From Varroa destructor (taxonomy: Eukaryota; Arthropoda; Arachnida; Mesostigmata; Varroidae), in contig NW_019211456.1 of the NCBI RefSeq assembly GCF_002443255.2, positions 23,863,061 to 23,927,060 of the forward strand: a stretch of DNA of 64,000 nt, given 5' to 3'. The notes below the pieces were generated by a model. It was not told where the DNA came from, did no database searches, and saw only the letters and a program-made list of their open reading frames with translations. Made by a program: the position numbers and the translations under genes. This document shows positions 12,001 to 27,000 of the stretch, in pieces (the first letter of the stretch is position 1; the number at the start of each line of letters is the position of its first letter).

Positions 12001-15000
12001 GTATCTTAGCTTTCAAGTTTTAGATTAGCTTCTTAGTATATGGATTAGATCTTGCTTTTATATACAAGTGGAAGAATGATCGTACCCCAAAGATCGGACG
12101 AAACGAAGATTATGCTTCAGTTCATTCTACCCACTTCGTTACATGTCACAATGATCAATCATAAAAAAACAGAAAAAATTCGTGGCTGTTTTATTCAACT
12201 ATTATGGTTGAGATTATTATTACACTTGCTCCTATGATGGATGTTAAACAATTCAAGCAGCTGTTCTTTAGCTGATGATCAACATACGTTTGTCGTTTTG
12301 CTCTCTCCGTTTGTGCTCCTGATTTATCAGACAAACAGCTGTTACTACTTAATAACAGTCTGGTTATGTCTGGATAGTTGCAGAAGGCATCCATCGCATC
12401 GCTTAAACGACGATCCCAGCTTACTAACTTTCCACTCGAACAAGTGCCTTTATCACCTGTTTTTACAAGAACTCGGATATAAAATCGATTTCTAATCAGG
12501 CTACTGGCAGTTTTATCCTGATTCATGATTGGCCGATTCGATATTACGAAATTCGAATTACTTTTCGTTAGAGGCAATTGGTCCCTTATCAAGACTTTGA
12601 AGGTCTTCCTTAATAAATGCTAAAACATGCATTTAGATGACCAGCTATTGTAACTATGACTAGCGGTAGCCAAGTGTCCTAGTTCGACCAACAATTTGAC
12701 GACTAATGTACCGTACACGGTATACAGAAGCTGAAAATTGTGTAGCAATCGCGACTAAGACTGGTCGAAAGTCTACAAAAAAAAAAAACAAAAAAAACGA
12801 GAGTAATTTTTGAATCGTCGAAAAGTGATAACGATTCCACTATGTGTAGTTAGATTTTGTTTTTCAAACATGCTCAGCTGTATGACTGGAGCCATGAAGA
12901 TGGGCACGACGAAAAATTATATGGCGTTAGTTTTAATCGGGTTCGAAGTAAGTACGAACAAGGTTCTAATGATGCCTGAATAAGCTGAATCGATCACTAT
13001 TTAACAACATTTAAAGTATAAGCATCCGACATTATTATATTATTATTATATTATATTAGATTCTCTTGGATAGAAGTTTAGCTAGTCTCGACTATCGGCG
13101 TTTCTACGACGTTGTTGTTAATGAGCAACGTGGATTTTTATTCCATAGAATACAGGTAGTGATGTGCTTTGACTCATCGACATGCTTAAAACCAATGTCT
13201 TGCTACACTTATTCACGTTTCTGAAATCACTGCCGATTCAGTATCTTGCCGTTGGAGACAGTAAAGCCGTAAGATACGGGTTTCTTCAGCGCATATCAAC
13301 TGTGGCAACAATCGCGAATCTTTTGTATAACAATGGTTCAGCGAAACACTGAAGAAACGCGACTATGGGCGAACGGAATCATGGGATCAAAATACGGGAA
13401 CTTAATCATCACCACCCATTTATCGCTACCAATGGTCTTTTGTTACTAACGTCAACGAGTTTTAAAGACAGGCCAGGTCGAAGCAACTATGCCACAGCTA
13501 GTGGGCATGGCTTGAATGAATTTAGAGAATTTTGAAACGGCTTAAGGACAGAAGATGTACGGAATCGGATGCCTACTTCATACTTTTGATGAGTAAATTT
13601 TAAGGCTCGATCTTTTGTCTATAGTGCCAAGAACGATGCTAGCTACACGGAACACGCGTGATTCAAAAGACTATAAGCTATTATACTGCCCACCCTACTG
13701 TTTGTGGTTGCGCTGATAGTAATAGTAACGATAACAGAAACGCGATTGTCTACCTGCGTATTCTTTCTACAGGAGGTCGAGGATGCTTTTTGCTTGACAT
13801 CATCATTTCACCACCGACGAACAAACTCTGCTGTGTTAGATCCCACTATACACAGTTTAATAGATAATGATCAAAACGAAAATCATAAGATAATAACCTA
13901 TCGCTATTCAGACCAGTTCGACGATTTCAGCCGTTACGTGTGGTGTACAGGGGGTAGAAAATTGTGGATCGCTAATTATAACAACAGTTAATATCGCCCC
14001 GCAAGAATAACGGCAATAACATTTACATACAGCGACACGAAAAAGATAAATAGAAATGTTGCCGTTATCACACGTTTTAGTGTAATTGCATGATGATCCA
14101 TAGGCAAAAGTACACAGACATGAAAAGAATCTATGTACATACACCCATCTTGCATACAATGTATGTTGCATGACGAAAACGCGAAAAACGGTATAGTTAT
14201 TCCTAATTGTTAGATAACGGATTTGGCTATACTCCCTGTTTTCATTTCAAACAAACAAAAGCAAAATTTTCCTTTGTGGCCGTTGCTGGTGCAAAGAAAT
14301 TTGGACAAACATACATACGTAGATGTCTGCGTTATTCGTTTAGTAATGCATAATGAGCCCGTACTAACGTAGCCAACGTGAGTTCGAAATAAAAACGTCG
14401 TAATATTTCCTAAAACGATAAAAAAAGATTTAAGAAACCAAATATCGAGTGTAGCAATTATGTTTGATGCTTTTTCATTTCTAAATTGGCCAGCATTGTC
14501 GCTAGGCTGATGAGTTGGAAGACAGTGATAAAAAAAAATGAAACGTACGGGTTGGAAAAATCCTGTCAAGAAGCGGGACGGCAAGATAATTGATAGTTTG
14601 CTGGTGCATAACGATTGATGATGACAGCTGAAATCGCGATTATTTAAATGACTACCAAAAATCTATTTTCGCAGAAAGACAAACCAAATCAATGAAGAAA
14701 GTCATCAAAAAAGATAATTAATTTTTTACGTAAAATCCGTTTGTTTAGTGCTTATCTTTCGACGATAATGAACCACTCCGGGCGCTCGAGCTGTCCGTTC
14801 GCTGGCATCCCCGTACCATAATATTTCAGCCAACATTCGAGATAGCACAAACGCATTACGGGACGACGTACATAAGGTCCATCGGAACTTAAGAAAGAGC
14901 AAAATTATCGCCGCTGGCGAAGGTTGCAATATCGCCGTTACTATCCGCTGATTTGCTAAGTTGTCTATTAGGTTCCGGAATAAATTGTTCCCGCTAGGAT

Positions 15001-18000
15001 CCTTATTGTAAAGCAATCATTTCATTAGTAATGACAATAACCACAGTGGTTATGCGTACGAAGGCGCGACGCTAATGAAGCGTTTTGCAAACGGGCGCGA
15101 AAAACCAGGACCGTCTATGGGCGGCTGTATGATGCCATTCCAGATAGCCAAATGGCAAAGTGTGGATTCATTGAGAATGTCTAGGTTGTCCATCGCCACT
15201 GTTGTTGATTATTTGTCATTACAGTTATTTTTACTTTTATCACTAATAAAAATAATTGATCGTTGCGTAATATATATGAGAACCCCACCCATAGTCACTA
15301 TGCAATCACGTGCCCCAATAACAGCAATATGCCATACATTGCCGACCAATGTAATGATGTAAATGCGGATCACGGAGAATTCGATGGGACTATAATCGCT
15401 CGGAAGTGAGGTGTTCATCTACTGGCACAATCAATGGTTTTGAGTTATTCTGACGATTTCGTAGAGGTTTATAGGTATGATATATATATATATATATAAT
15501 TTAATGTTCTTGCTGTTGTGTAAATGTACGGCTACTATAAACCGGAAACCCCCTGAGGTTCAGACAAGACGCCCGCGAATGAATGCAATCAATATAAACA
15601 CGTCAACAAAATAAAGCGATAATGCCTTGCGAAGGAAGTCGATTCCCTTGTCTCGCAAGTGTTTGATCTCGTAAACACAAGCAAACTGCTGGTCTCATAT
15701 AGAGATGCATGCCGCTATGCGCTATGAACCTGATCCCGTTGACATGAACAGCGATAAACCGTGTACAATAATAATATACAAATTAGTTGTAGAAGATCAA
15801 CCAGAAGAGGCATAATTATTGGCCTTCTCGTTAGGGCGCCGTCGTTCCGATACAGGGACACCAAAAACCCATCCATATTGTGTGAATTAAAGCATCTTTT
15901 GCATATCTCTTAACGCAGACCCCGATCATTGCATTAGGGAATTCTCGATAAATTCATCGGCTTGATACTACTCTCATTACCTTAGTAAACTTAGCATATA
16001 GTTGCAAATCGATCTCTTATTGTCGAAATACGATTTTCCCAGTGATTGTTAGTCGCGGTAAACGAGCCTTTGTCGTCACATATAAATCTACAGTGCAACA
16101 ATTCGCATTCTTAATATTATCGTCTTCTTTCGATTCACGTGCCTCCCGTCAAAGCGATAGTTGGCGTCCGGCGTAGAAGCAGCGGTCGAAAAAGGGCGGG
16201 GGGGGGGGGGTCCGAAGGAGAGTTGAAAAGCGGATAAATTTTCTTAATTTCCCAGTATAAATTGCCGCTGGTAATCGCTACGCTAGAACCTTTGCGGTGT
16301 ATCCCTTTTATCGGCCGTTCACATGTCTTCGCTGTACATACATTGCTCTTCTACAGATGAATCGTAAGAGATAATCACTGAGAGAAAAATCAGTGACGCA
16401 GTCCCTTCAAGACGGGTACAACAACTCGTTGAAAAAACCGGGCTCAAATTTGGCCCATTTAATTGTAGTTTCGAAATGATACCACATTTAATTTGCTTGA
16501 TAAAGGCTTGACTCAGCAGCTACAATAATTTCGAAACGAGAAAGATTGTTACTGGGCTCACTCTGAAAGTATTTCCTTGTACCGTTTCTGTGAAGGTAGC
16601 TTGAACACACATGAGCTTAATATGACGACAAATTTTTTTGTAAATTTATAAAGCCGAAGGTATTCGCGTAATTCGAAGTACTTGCATTTAATTTACTGTA
16701 GACTTAATAGAACGTTCAACATAACGTCGAGTAAATAAAGGAAAAAAATTACGTTAGATACTCCGGAGTTGGATCTGCTAATAGAATGGAAAAAAAAATG
16801 TAAAATGCTCTACGCCCACCGAAAGCTATTTCCTATACCATCGTATTTTGGAGCTAGATACAATACTTGGGGATAGTATCATATTGATTTTAACGTAGCT
16901 AAACAAATGAAACCGGTTTTTGTTTAACAACCCAAATTGCAAACCGTTTGAAGTACTTCCGCGCAGTTTTTCATTGTGGTTACCTATATCAACACACAGT
17001 AATCGTCTGCTATTGTTGATCAACATTTCACGACAGATCCTTCGTACTCTCTTTACCTATAACTAATGAGATTAGTCTCGTGGTATTTGTAAACAAACAC
17101 GAAATTCAAGAATATTTCTTTTCAACTTTTCCTGGCATCTCCACTCAGTTTTCCTTGATATACTACTTAGTGAGTGTGGTTTAAGGATTTATTTGAGGCT
17201 ATTGTTTAATCTACCCCCTTTTCCCGTATGCGTAGCGCTCTTTGAGTCAAGTTATCACAGTCATCCGAAAATTAGCCATTTTTTACACTAGAATCACTAT
17301 CAACATAACCGTAATAAACTATTGACCATTTGCTTTTTCACTTGTATTCTTCTTCACTTGTGTTTGTCCTGTTGCACCAGTTCGTGAAGCTGTTTTCGAT
17401 GCATAGCATCTTTGTAACTGAAAAACGTTAACTGCGAATGAAACATTAAGGGACCGAGACAATCAGTTGTTGAGGAACTTATCATAAAAAAAACCTCATA
17501 AAATCATCAAAAATTTCTATCGCTCGCACCTGACGTCCCTTTTTTTTCTGTCTGGCTTGCGATTCTCATAAACTTTTTTATTGGTTCCATTTACTATGAA
17601 TTATCTTTAGATTTCGTCCACTTTTACGTTTACAAACATTTTCATCATCGCAGTTCGAGCCTATTTGAAACTATAGCAAAAACTTGGAATCGAGTTATTT
17701 TTAACACCTAACCTCATATGAATATAAATAAAAATGATAAATAGAAGGAAATCGCTAAATATGTACCTTTATTTGTTCTCGCAAGGGCTTTACAGTGACT
17801 GTGCAATTATGTGCAGGTGTGCAAGGCTTCGCAACAAAGTGTTTTACTATTATCAAATAGAAACATTTTTGAAATAAGATGATTTCCTTGTTTTCGTTTC
17901 AGTCGGTTCGGATTTCTCTGTCACTCTCTTTCATAGTCTCGCTCAAACGGCTGTCAAATTCAAGGTGACATTGAGTTAATCGATAAAATCAAACATTTTG

Positions 18001-21000
18001 TTCGACATAGTTATTGTTTTAGCTCTCTGTGTGATTTCGAAGCATTGTGAGGGCCGCCGTCACTGAAGTAATCGGCGGCGGCGGCAACGACAATGGGAAC
18101 AATGCGATGTGTGCCATAGACACGCTTTGGGTATCTTGTCGGGAATCTTTTCGTTGTCTACTAATATCGGTGCCGGCTCGTTAGTCTTTTACTTAGACCA
18201 TCTGAGTCACTCATTTTCACTTTGTGAAATCAGTCTTACAACACCGAGGATTTTGAGTACACCCAGATAATCGGTACGGATTCCAACAAGGACTACAAAA
18301 CAGCGATTGCTGATACTGTCCCCACAAACTCTAAAAAAGCATGATCTGATTTATGTGTATATATATATATAGCGTTATAAACTTGGCTATTTTTCGCTCA
18401 ATGTAACCTTCTCTCACTGTTAGTGCTGTTTCAGCTGCAGCGCGAATCTGACAAAGAGAATTACGATATCTCCGCAGTGACCGGAAATTCTAAAACAATG
18501 CCATTATATTTCACTAAAACATTTTAGCCTAGACCCGCTCGACAAGACGACGCAATGCTACACCCGGATATCTTCGTAATAATGATTATAATAAATTTCC
18601 ATGTATAGATGACCGTGCGTAAATTGCGCGAAACAATCCTTACGGCAACTTCGAATGAACGCCTCTATTTAAATGTTTAGTAGATACGAAAGGTTGAATG
18701 AAGCGATAAGTAAGTCAATCAGTTAAACAACGATCAGCAACTATTTACGAGTCAAAGTATGTTAAATTGATAAATATACGCATGTAGTTTTTCTATCTAT
18801 ACCTTATCATGTCAGCAAACCTATACTATGTTGATTTTTTTATACGTTAATTTTTTACAAACTTCAACAGAAGAGCGTTAAAATGTAACCTAATTCTCGG
18901 CTTTCTCGGCCATGCTTTCCATGTCTTGACAAGTTTTTATCATTTTCAGTTTGCGTCACATTCGTTTTGGCTAACCAACAGACTACAATATACAAACGAT
19001 CCACGCTTTCATCGCCATAAGCTGTTATCATTGTCGTCATAGGAGAGCTTAGAAATAACGGTGAAGCCCATTTTCCACCGAACACTTATGACAGATTCCA
19101 GCGTAATGGGCCCTAAGTGGACGAAAGGCACAGGACCATCGGTGACCAGGAGCCCACTGCCACAACTAACATCGGATACTCGAGCCAAAGCCAGAGCTAA
19201 TAACACTATGAATCAATCATTCAGACGATTCCGCTGTTGTGAGCGCTACAATTGAATCATCGTCTGCAAGAACCATCTGCAAGAAACGTCAAGTGAGCAG
19301 GACAGAGTGGCGGGGAAGGGTCTAGATGGTGACCTCCATTCAATCCACCTCGTTACCACGCCAACTAAGATATCTTTAAACACACCGCTTGACACGCTAC
19401 CATGACTGCAGCTCTTTCTCAATAATAATTATATAATAGTCCTGCTTACCGCACTCTGTCCAAGCCATATTCCCGAAACTTCCGTTACCACCATTAGGCG
19501 TGACAACGACCATGTCTGTGACTGCGGCTGAACAGCAGCATCTCCCCCTGACTGTCTCTATCGTAACGCAATGCTATAATAATAATAAATCTGCAGGCTC
19601 CAACAACGATTACGTCTTTACATTGGCGAAGATCTATTGGCAGGAGATCGCGATCGACATCACCGGGATGATGGCGGCCGTTGCTGTTGGCAGTAATGCT
19701 TGTAGCAGCGCCGTAATCGACAGCGATGACAAGAGGTTACTTGACATTGAAATTATCAAGACATTATCCCATATTACGCAGCGACATCGCAATACCATGC
19801 CGTTAGTGACACCTTGACGGCGTACAGTTCAGTTCCGTTCGACTGAGGCCAGAGCAGGCCTTGATGACAGACAACATCAACGAACGGGAACAACATGACT
19901 ACTCAGACTACACGCTGTCCGGCCGTAAAAGCACCGGCAGCAGCAGCAGCGGCAGAAGTGGTCGGTAACTGATAGCATCGGCGCTCACCACGAGCTATGG
20001 CCCCAGGTATGATATTTGTTAAGTGTGACACACACACACACACATACACGGCCATACGTTGAAGTACAGGCACGCGCCAACGGAATGGCGCACATGACCT
20101 TGACTAGATACGTAGACGTACGTAATTCTGTTTGGAATGACGCGCAGGCAGAAATTAAGCCCATAAATTGTTTTTTTTTTTATTATTATTTTTTTTTTTA
20201 GAAAAAGCCCCATACTTGACAGAGAAGAAACCCCAAGTAACACATCACAACACTACCTGTGAGACAAACCTGGAACATAATCGCCCCCTTAAGCCACGAA
20301 TTCTGCAATTAGATACACGAACGACGATTAAATATCACCTGAACCAGTTATTAATGTGTCAACTTGGAAGAGACTCAAGCGATAAATGAAGAAACGAATT
20401 CTGATTCAGTCCTTGTTTTATATCATCCTGTCGGAGTTCGCAACATTGGTAAAGTGACCATTTTCTCCAGCGAAATAAGACCGACTTGTTTCGCGCGGAA
20501 AATTTCATTAAGAATTGTAATTGTGTCGTCAGTGACCTCTTTAGCTAGCATTCTCGGCATACATCCTTTACATATATATATTATATACATATATATATAT
20601 ATAACCAACTCAATCAGCACTGTGCACATACAGCTCAGAATAGAGCGATCCATACAATTGAATACGATTTACCGGTAATGTACATCAGATACTCACCATA
20701 AAGTTGGATAGATTTTTTTCTTCGCGAGGTCACCCTGTAATTGAGACACGAAATATCAGCCCGGTTAGTCATTCCCAATCAAATATAAAGCTTCACAAGA
20801 TCTAACTAAAATCGAATAGCGCTAATGAAGATATTTGAAATTGGAAACTTCCGTTCATTCATAAAATAATAATTGGATTTTTTATACAGCCCATAAAGAG
20901 TGTTTAATTATTTGGTTTGTTTACTATACTCGTCGGAAGTTATACGGCTGTCTCAGACGTTGGTATTACAGTGCCCACCGGCGATACGATCACTGTCAGG

Positions 21001-24000
21001 AAACCTATCAGCAGTTTAAAGTAGATAATGCCTATACTTTAATAATGTACCTATTTAAATAAAACCGTATAGTAGTGTCCCGAGTGTGTTAATAAGGCAA
21101 ATACTATACAGCTGTAAGAAGTAGTACATCGTAAAACCTGGTGATGAACATGCAAAGTTGTGCGACACATCAAAGAACAAGCCCACATAAATCTATATTC
21201 AGAAAAATAACACTACTATATAGAACTAAATTAAATTATAATGGCACGATTAGCAATCAATTTGCTTTCGGGCGATAAAGCTTGCTTGCCAATCAAAATC
21301 AGAGTGAAATCCCTCATCGTCAGATACCTCTGAGAACTAATCATCGAACAAAACACACGAGTAAGTTGTCTTCTTAAGTTAGTACAGTTACTGCATTCCG
21401 TTCGAAACGTCTACGGTCGCACCTTGTTCAGGTACTAGCATCATCACGGAAAGCCTTTGCATGCACTAAGCTAAGAAATACATCGCAATTGTCGATGATT
21501 TATTGGCTTTGTCATGAACTGTTGTTCAATGTCGCTACGCTACGGTGTGCCTTATGTTCATTAAACAGACTCAAGTGAAATAGGCCGCTTAAAGGTCCTT
21601 CCTTATTCTAGTGCAGGCATCGTCCCTGTCAGAAACATGTCGGGTTTTCGTTCCATAAGCAGCCACCTACTCGTTCATGCGCATGCGCTTTTACTGATAG
21701 TAGACATGAATATACTGGAGCCGTGGCGTCGTCATCTTGGTTATTGAACCAAATGCATAACCTAATAAAAGCAAAGCTCTAAGTAGGATAGACATACAAT
21801 CAATGATACCCCATAGTCTAATGGGGAAGTTCTTCATTTATCGAAGCGGTTCATGTTGAACCGTTTACCCCAAGCAACTATTCGAATCATATATGAGCAT
21901 TTTGGATTATAATTAGTAATCCAATTCCGGTTTCACATACTTCGTTACGGAGGCTAAACATGTAGACCTGGTAGATTGACAGAAATAAGTGAGCCTCTAC
22001 ACTATATAAGTTATTGCTTACACATATACCCCTAATAGAGACACGCTCGTTAAACATCGAAACATTGCTATCAATGAATCTTCAGACTTTCTTCATGGTC
22101 ACGTCGATCAGCTTACGGATGAGATAAAAATTTAACTATTCATCGATATTAGTAGTTATTTTCTTTCGAAATGCACTATATTCAAGATGGAAAGCATAGA
22201 ACACAAACGAAAAGAACAAAATATTACCGAGTAGAACAGGGTCCAAACAGAACCCTAAACTTTAATAGGACTTTGAATGTAAATTGCTACGTTGCCGGCA
22301 CAGTTTTATGAGTGATGATGGTAAATGTGCATCCGTACACACAGCAGCGTAACGAAATCGTTGATTACCTGCAGCCATTTTTTGTAAATCGTTGTCCAGC
22401 AATTTAGCGACAACGCAAAAGATTGCTAGTAGCTACATTACCGGAGGTCTAGTATCGGCTCGAACCAACGTTGTTTCAATTACTTCAACGATGAAGATCA
22501 TACGGCCTTCGACTCACATTTGTCGTCATCGTCATCAAATGATAAAGTGCTACGTTCTTTTCATTTGCCACTTCAGCAGCGCTCTTCTTCTGCTCTTCCC
22601 ATGCCGTTTGCTTTCGTTTCGCCTCGCTCGACAAAGAGCACGAAGGGGCACCAAAACAGACGACAGAATTGAGAGGAGGGCATCGATGACATCGCACACA
22701 GCCAAGCCACCCGACGCGTGTTGAACTGTATTGCCACGTAAGTCGCATCACACATATCCGATATGCGTTGAGACATTTCTAGTGGTAACAATAATGTTTG
22801 TAGTATGGACCACCGGTAGCAAAAAGACATGTGGATTTCTGCACAACTACTGCTGTGGCTGCATGTCGATATGGTGTGAGATCTATAAAAAAAATAAGAA
22901 GCTTCAACCGGCATCCGCCGTCATTGGTTCGCTCATTTGTCCAATTGGCCTGCCAAGCACGCTCGGCTGCTCACGTGTGCCGTTGTTGTAAGAACTGTTA
23001 TACGATGAAAAGGATCGGGAGGAAGTTCAAGGTGACGCCAGGCCAATCCAGGCAAGGCAATGCAATGCAACACACGGGAAGGAGGCAAAAAGTAAGATTT
23101 ATTGACAAAGCTGAAAGAAGTTCATCATTTTCCCCGCTTCATTGACGGCCTAACAGTGGCAATGGCACGGATCAACAGTGGTCGCATTATCAGGCGTCTA
23201 GCATCGAATCGGCCCGACGTTCGCTTTCAATTAATCTAACGGCGAAAATCATGCGACCTTTGTCGTACATTTTCCGTCGTCACCATAGAGGACGGCAAAA
23301 AGATGATGCATCAAATCGTATTTGCTGCTGGTACCGCTATGTTTTTCCTTTCTTCTGTCTCAGTCTTCTCGTGCGGGCAGGTGCAAACCCGATTGTCGCA
23401 ACGATGACTATAATCTGCTGATGCCGTCATGTCTGAAGTTATTAGTAGAGGACATAAGTAGCCGCTAATGTTCCCATATTAATGAAGCGTTTATTGGCAC
23501 TTGTCGACAGCGTCAACTACAACTAAGGACTTAGGGAATCGGGGCTTCGCCTGATATGCTAAGGACAATGCTCTACGCAAAGTAAAAAATGCTGAATCAC
23601 CTAGTTTGGCATTACTGATGTAAAGATTTAGCATGTGCTAAGTACACACTGTAACAGTGTCCAGCATCAGGCAACACAGGTTACTACGTAGCTGTTATAG
23701 GGGCACAGTCGACTGGGGGTCAGGCGAGTGTCAATCTGCTTAGCTAATTATGCTGCTCACTCGAGTCGCGCACCGCGCGAATATCAGACGGTGTAGTGCT
23801 AAGAGGACGAAGTTAATGATGCATCAGGATACCTGAGCACTATACTGTAGTCAAAACAAAGAAGCAGAGAGAGCGTCATTAGACTGGGCAAGAAATAACC
23901 CACGGCCTTCTTACACATCCTCGTCTAGTTTTAAAATAATTAAATTGAAAGCGTTATCGCCTTTTGTTGCACTTCGCTTTGTGCACCTACATAGAGTTTC

Positions 24001-27000
24001 TCCAATTCCGATTGTGTACATACGTTTGTTGGCCACAGCCACTGACGTTCGGCCTTGCGCACGTGTACTGCTTCGGTTTGTCCTGTTTGCTTTTTTGGCC
24101 GAATAAGCAAGATAGATGGATAAACTGAGTGTGTTCTTTTCTGCTGACGAAAGAACCGAAATACTGCACGATGGCTCACAGCGGTGACGCCGTCAACGGT
24201 GACATCTACAAACTTCCTCGTTCAGTTTGATTATTTATTGATGGCCGCATTATTCCGTATCCAGCTCTGATGCGACATGTAGGATCTTGAACTCGCGGTG
24301 GTTAACTACCTGTCGATGATCATGGTCGGTCAGCCAATGGTAAGTGAAGTAGCTCTACTGTTCCACCTTAACGTTGTAAATTCGCATCGAACAGTGGTAA
24401 AATTTCACCGCTGAATCAGAATACTTCAAGCGTCTCATGAAACTTCATATACGAAGACCTAATAGAAACATTGTACACGGCGACGGCAGCATCGTGACGT
24501 GGAACACATAAAAGATCGGCTTGTTGAACACAGTAATAATGATGAAAATAACTTTGGATTGTAATTCAAACACTATTATACCCATAGATGAACATTTTAT
24601 GTACACACCATGTACACATACGATGCGCTGTACGCAGATGTTTCCATATTTGACAACACAATGGTAGCATTCAACTGGAATATGGACGTATTCAGTGAGC
24701 CAATCAGTTTGTTTGAATTCGACGCGGTACTGCTCAATACGTACGAGATAGAAGTAGATGCAAGACCGGCGCAGGTAACTAATTGTTCGTGTCACCTGTG
24801 TTACCATTGATCATCTTTAACATGACAACTTGATCATCGAAGCGCGGAAAGGAACTTGTTTGTTTTTCTATAAAAACAAAGACGGCAGAAACAGAAGAAG
24901 CAATTCTAAACAGTGTCGTATATGCCAAGAAACGATACTACTAAGACTTCGTCCTGAACAACCACATGCGACCAGAACCAAATTAGTTTTCTACTATCTC
25001 ACACTTCAGTGCGCAATCGACAACAGCTGCATTGAAAATATAGTAATGAGACCAAGAGGTTACGGTCACACATCCTTGTTGTACTTTTTACGAATCATTG
25101 AACATCTATGATGTGTCTATGTTTCACATACATCCATTAACAATCTTGCAAGTTCAGAGGCTCTTTTGCCTAATCAGTCGACTCATGTTGAATGCGTGCA
25201 GCGTAGGCTGCATTCATCGCCCACAGTCTTCCAGAATAATTACTCGTTTTCAATAAAGGGGTTGAAAATAACCTCAAGGTGAGTGTAGCCTCGAGTAATT
25301 GTATAGCTGGTATCATAAATCACCATGCGAGGCCTCTAACACGTTGAAAACTAACGTTAGACTCCCGCTTTATCCGATAACGTGATTTCCGTCTTAAAAT
25401 TTGACTAGCGTCATCATTGTGCTGTTCCCTTGTGGCACTGCGATTACCTTGAATTTTCGAAGAATCAGAAATTTATCTAAGCTGAAACTTGTTTATTACT
25501 GAACCTCCGTTGTGACCCGGTTTGAGCTAACCGGCTTTCACGCCGACAAGCTAAATGCACGTTCAGCGAACTCGTGTATTTCTACGAGGCTTTTCGGCTT
25601 ATCATAGACAGTATGACTAAACGCAGCCTACAATAACATAAAAATGGCACACTATTTTCTCGTTGCTTAAATGTACCATTACATTTTACCCGTTAGCCTG
25701 CTGCTAGCAAGGCGCTAAAAGAAACCACGACACCTGTATCGCCTGACCATTTCGCGCACCTTGATAATACTGTGATATATTAGTGTATCATTTCTCTAAC
25801 TGACGACTAATGCTTTGTCGTTGATCCCCCCACATACGTTGGGCTGATGCTCGCAAACTCACTCGTCTACACAAGAGGAGCAAAATTGGCTCTGATAATA
25901 GATAACTGTCGGTATATTTTTTACCCTTGTGGTACAGCCGCCGAATTTCCCACCTACCCGATTTATAATAACGAAAAGATTTGAACGAAATGGCCAATGT
26001 CGTGTCAGCTAATCAGTAAAATCAGCAGAAAGCAATAGCCGATAAACAATCCGCTTCGATTTACATCAAGCCGGCGTCGATGAAGTGCTTTAAACTCTGA
26101 GCCCGCCTTTTATCCCGCTATTGTTTCTGAATAATACTGCTGGAGCTGTTCTTGGTGCCGTCACATACGACGGTAACCTTTCTATATAGCGTCTATTCAA
26201 TGCCCCTTGCGATAAGAGTAGATGGTCGTGAAATATAATATTAGTAATCAATATAAAGTAGAAAAGCATTCTCATAAAACCTTTCCGTGTAATCCGCATT
26301 AAGGGTCTCACCCAATAGCTGATAGAATAACTTCCTACAGCACGCAATGGCCACAAACGAGTGGACCAATGGTAAATCGGGTACGTGGGGCAGTCCACCG
26401 AAGTTAGCCATTCTGGGTTAACTAAATCTATACTACCATAGATTTTACCCCATACATAAACGATAGCGCTTTTTATTGCAATGAGATATCGAAAATTCAA
26501 CCATATTCCGTTGTAGGTGTTTACGTAATTTTCGTCTACTTTACGTAGGTGCACGACGGCAAGATTTATCAGAATAATCGAAGACCAGTACCTATATTTG
26601 GCTAAATCAATACAGGTCAGAATGAATCGTTTTGCGAACGCGATAACGTGTTAAGCACGAAGCCACATTGCCATAATACAACCCGTAGAATTACCTAATA
26701 CATTGCGACTAAGAGAATAAAAACAAAATGAACAAAATCTTGTGGGCTAGCGATCAACGTGGCCGTTGACTGACCTATTGCGGAATAATTAGCAGGACAC
26801 GCTAGTCAATTCCGCACTGACCCAATTAAGTCGATCGATTTACAGTCAGCCCAACTAAGATCTCTCAACGAAAAATCGACAAATAACTTTTTTTTTTTAA
26901 ATAAACTACCTATCTTGTTTGACACTGTGATAAAACGACAGGGCCACCCCAGGCTGGATATTCTAAGCGAGTATTATAAAATCTGACCCATACAATGCCA

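Larger units (their letters stand above)
7587..20696 (-). other. G6PD intron 2 (13.1 kb)
   Basis: Holds microsatellites and the plus-strand candidate exons at 12878, 13773, 17903 and 18435. A further strong plus donor (GGGCTAG|GTAAGT at 10413) follows a frame reading [20 protein letters not shown]. No conserved protein recognised. Confidence 0.8.

Noticed and set aside
26090..26554. 154-codon minus-strand open frame
   Set aside because: No motif, no supporting splice sites, low-complexity hydrophobic mix.
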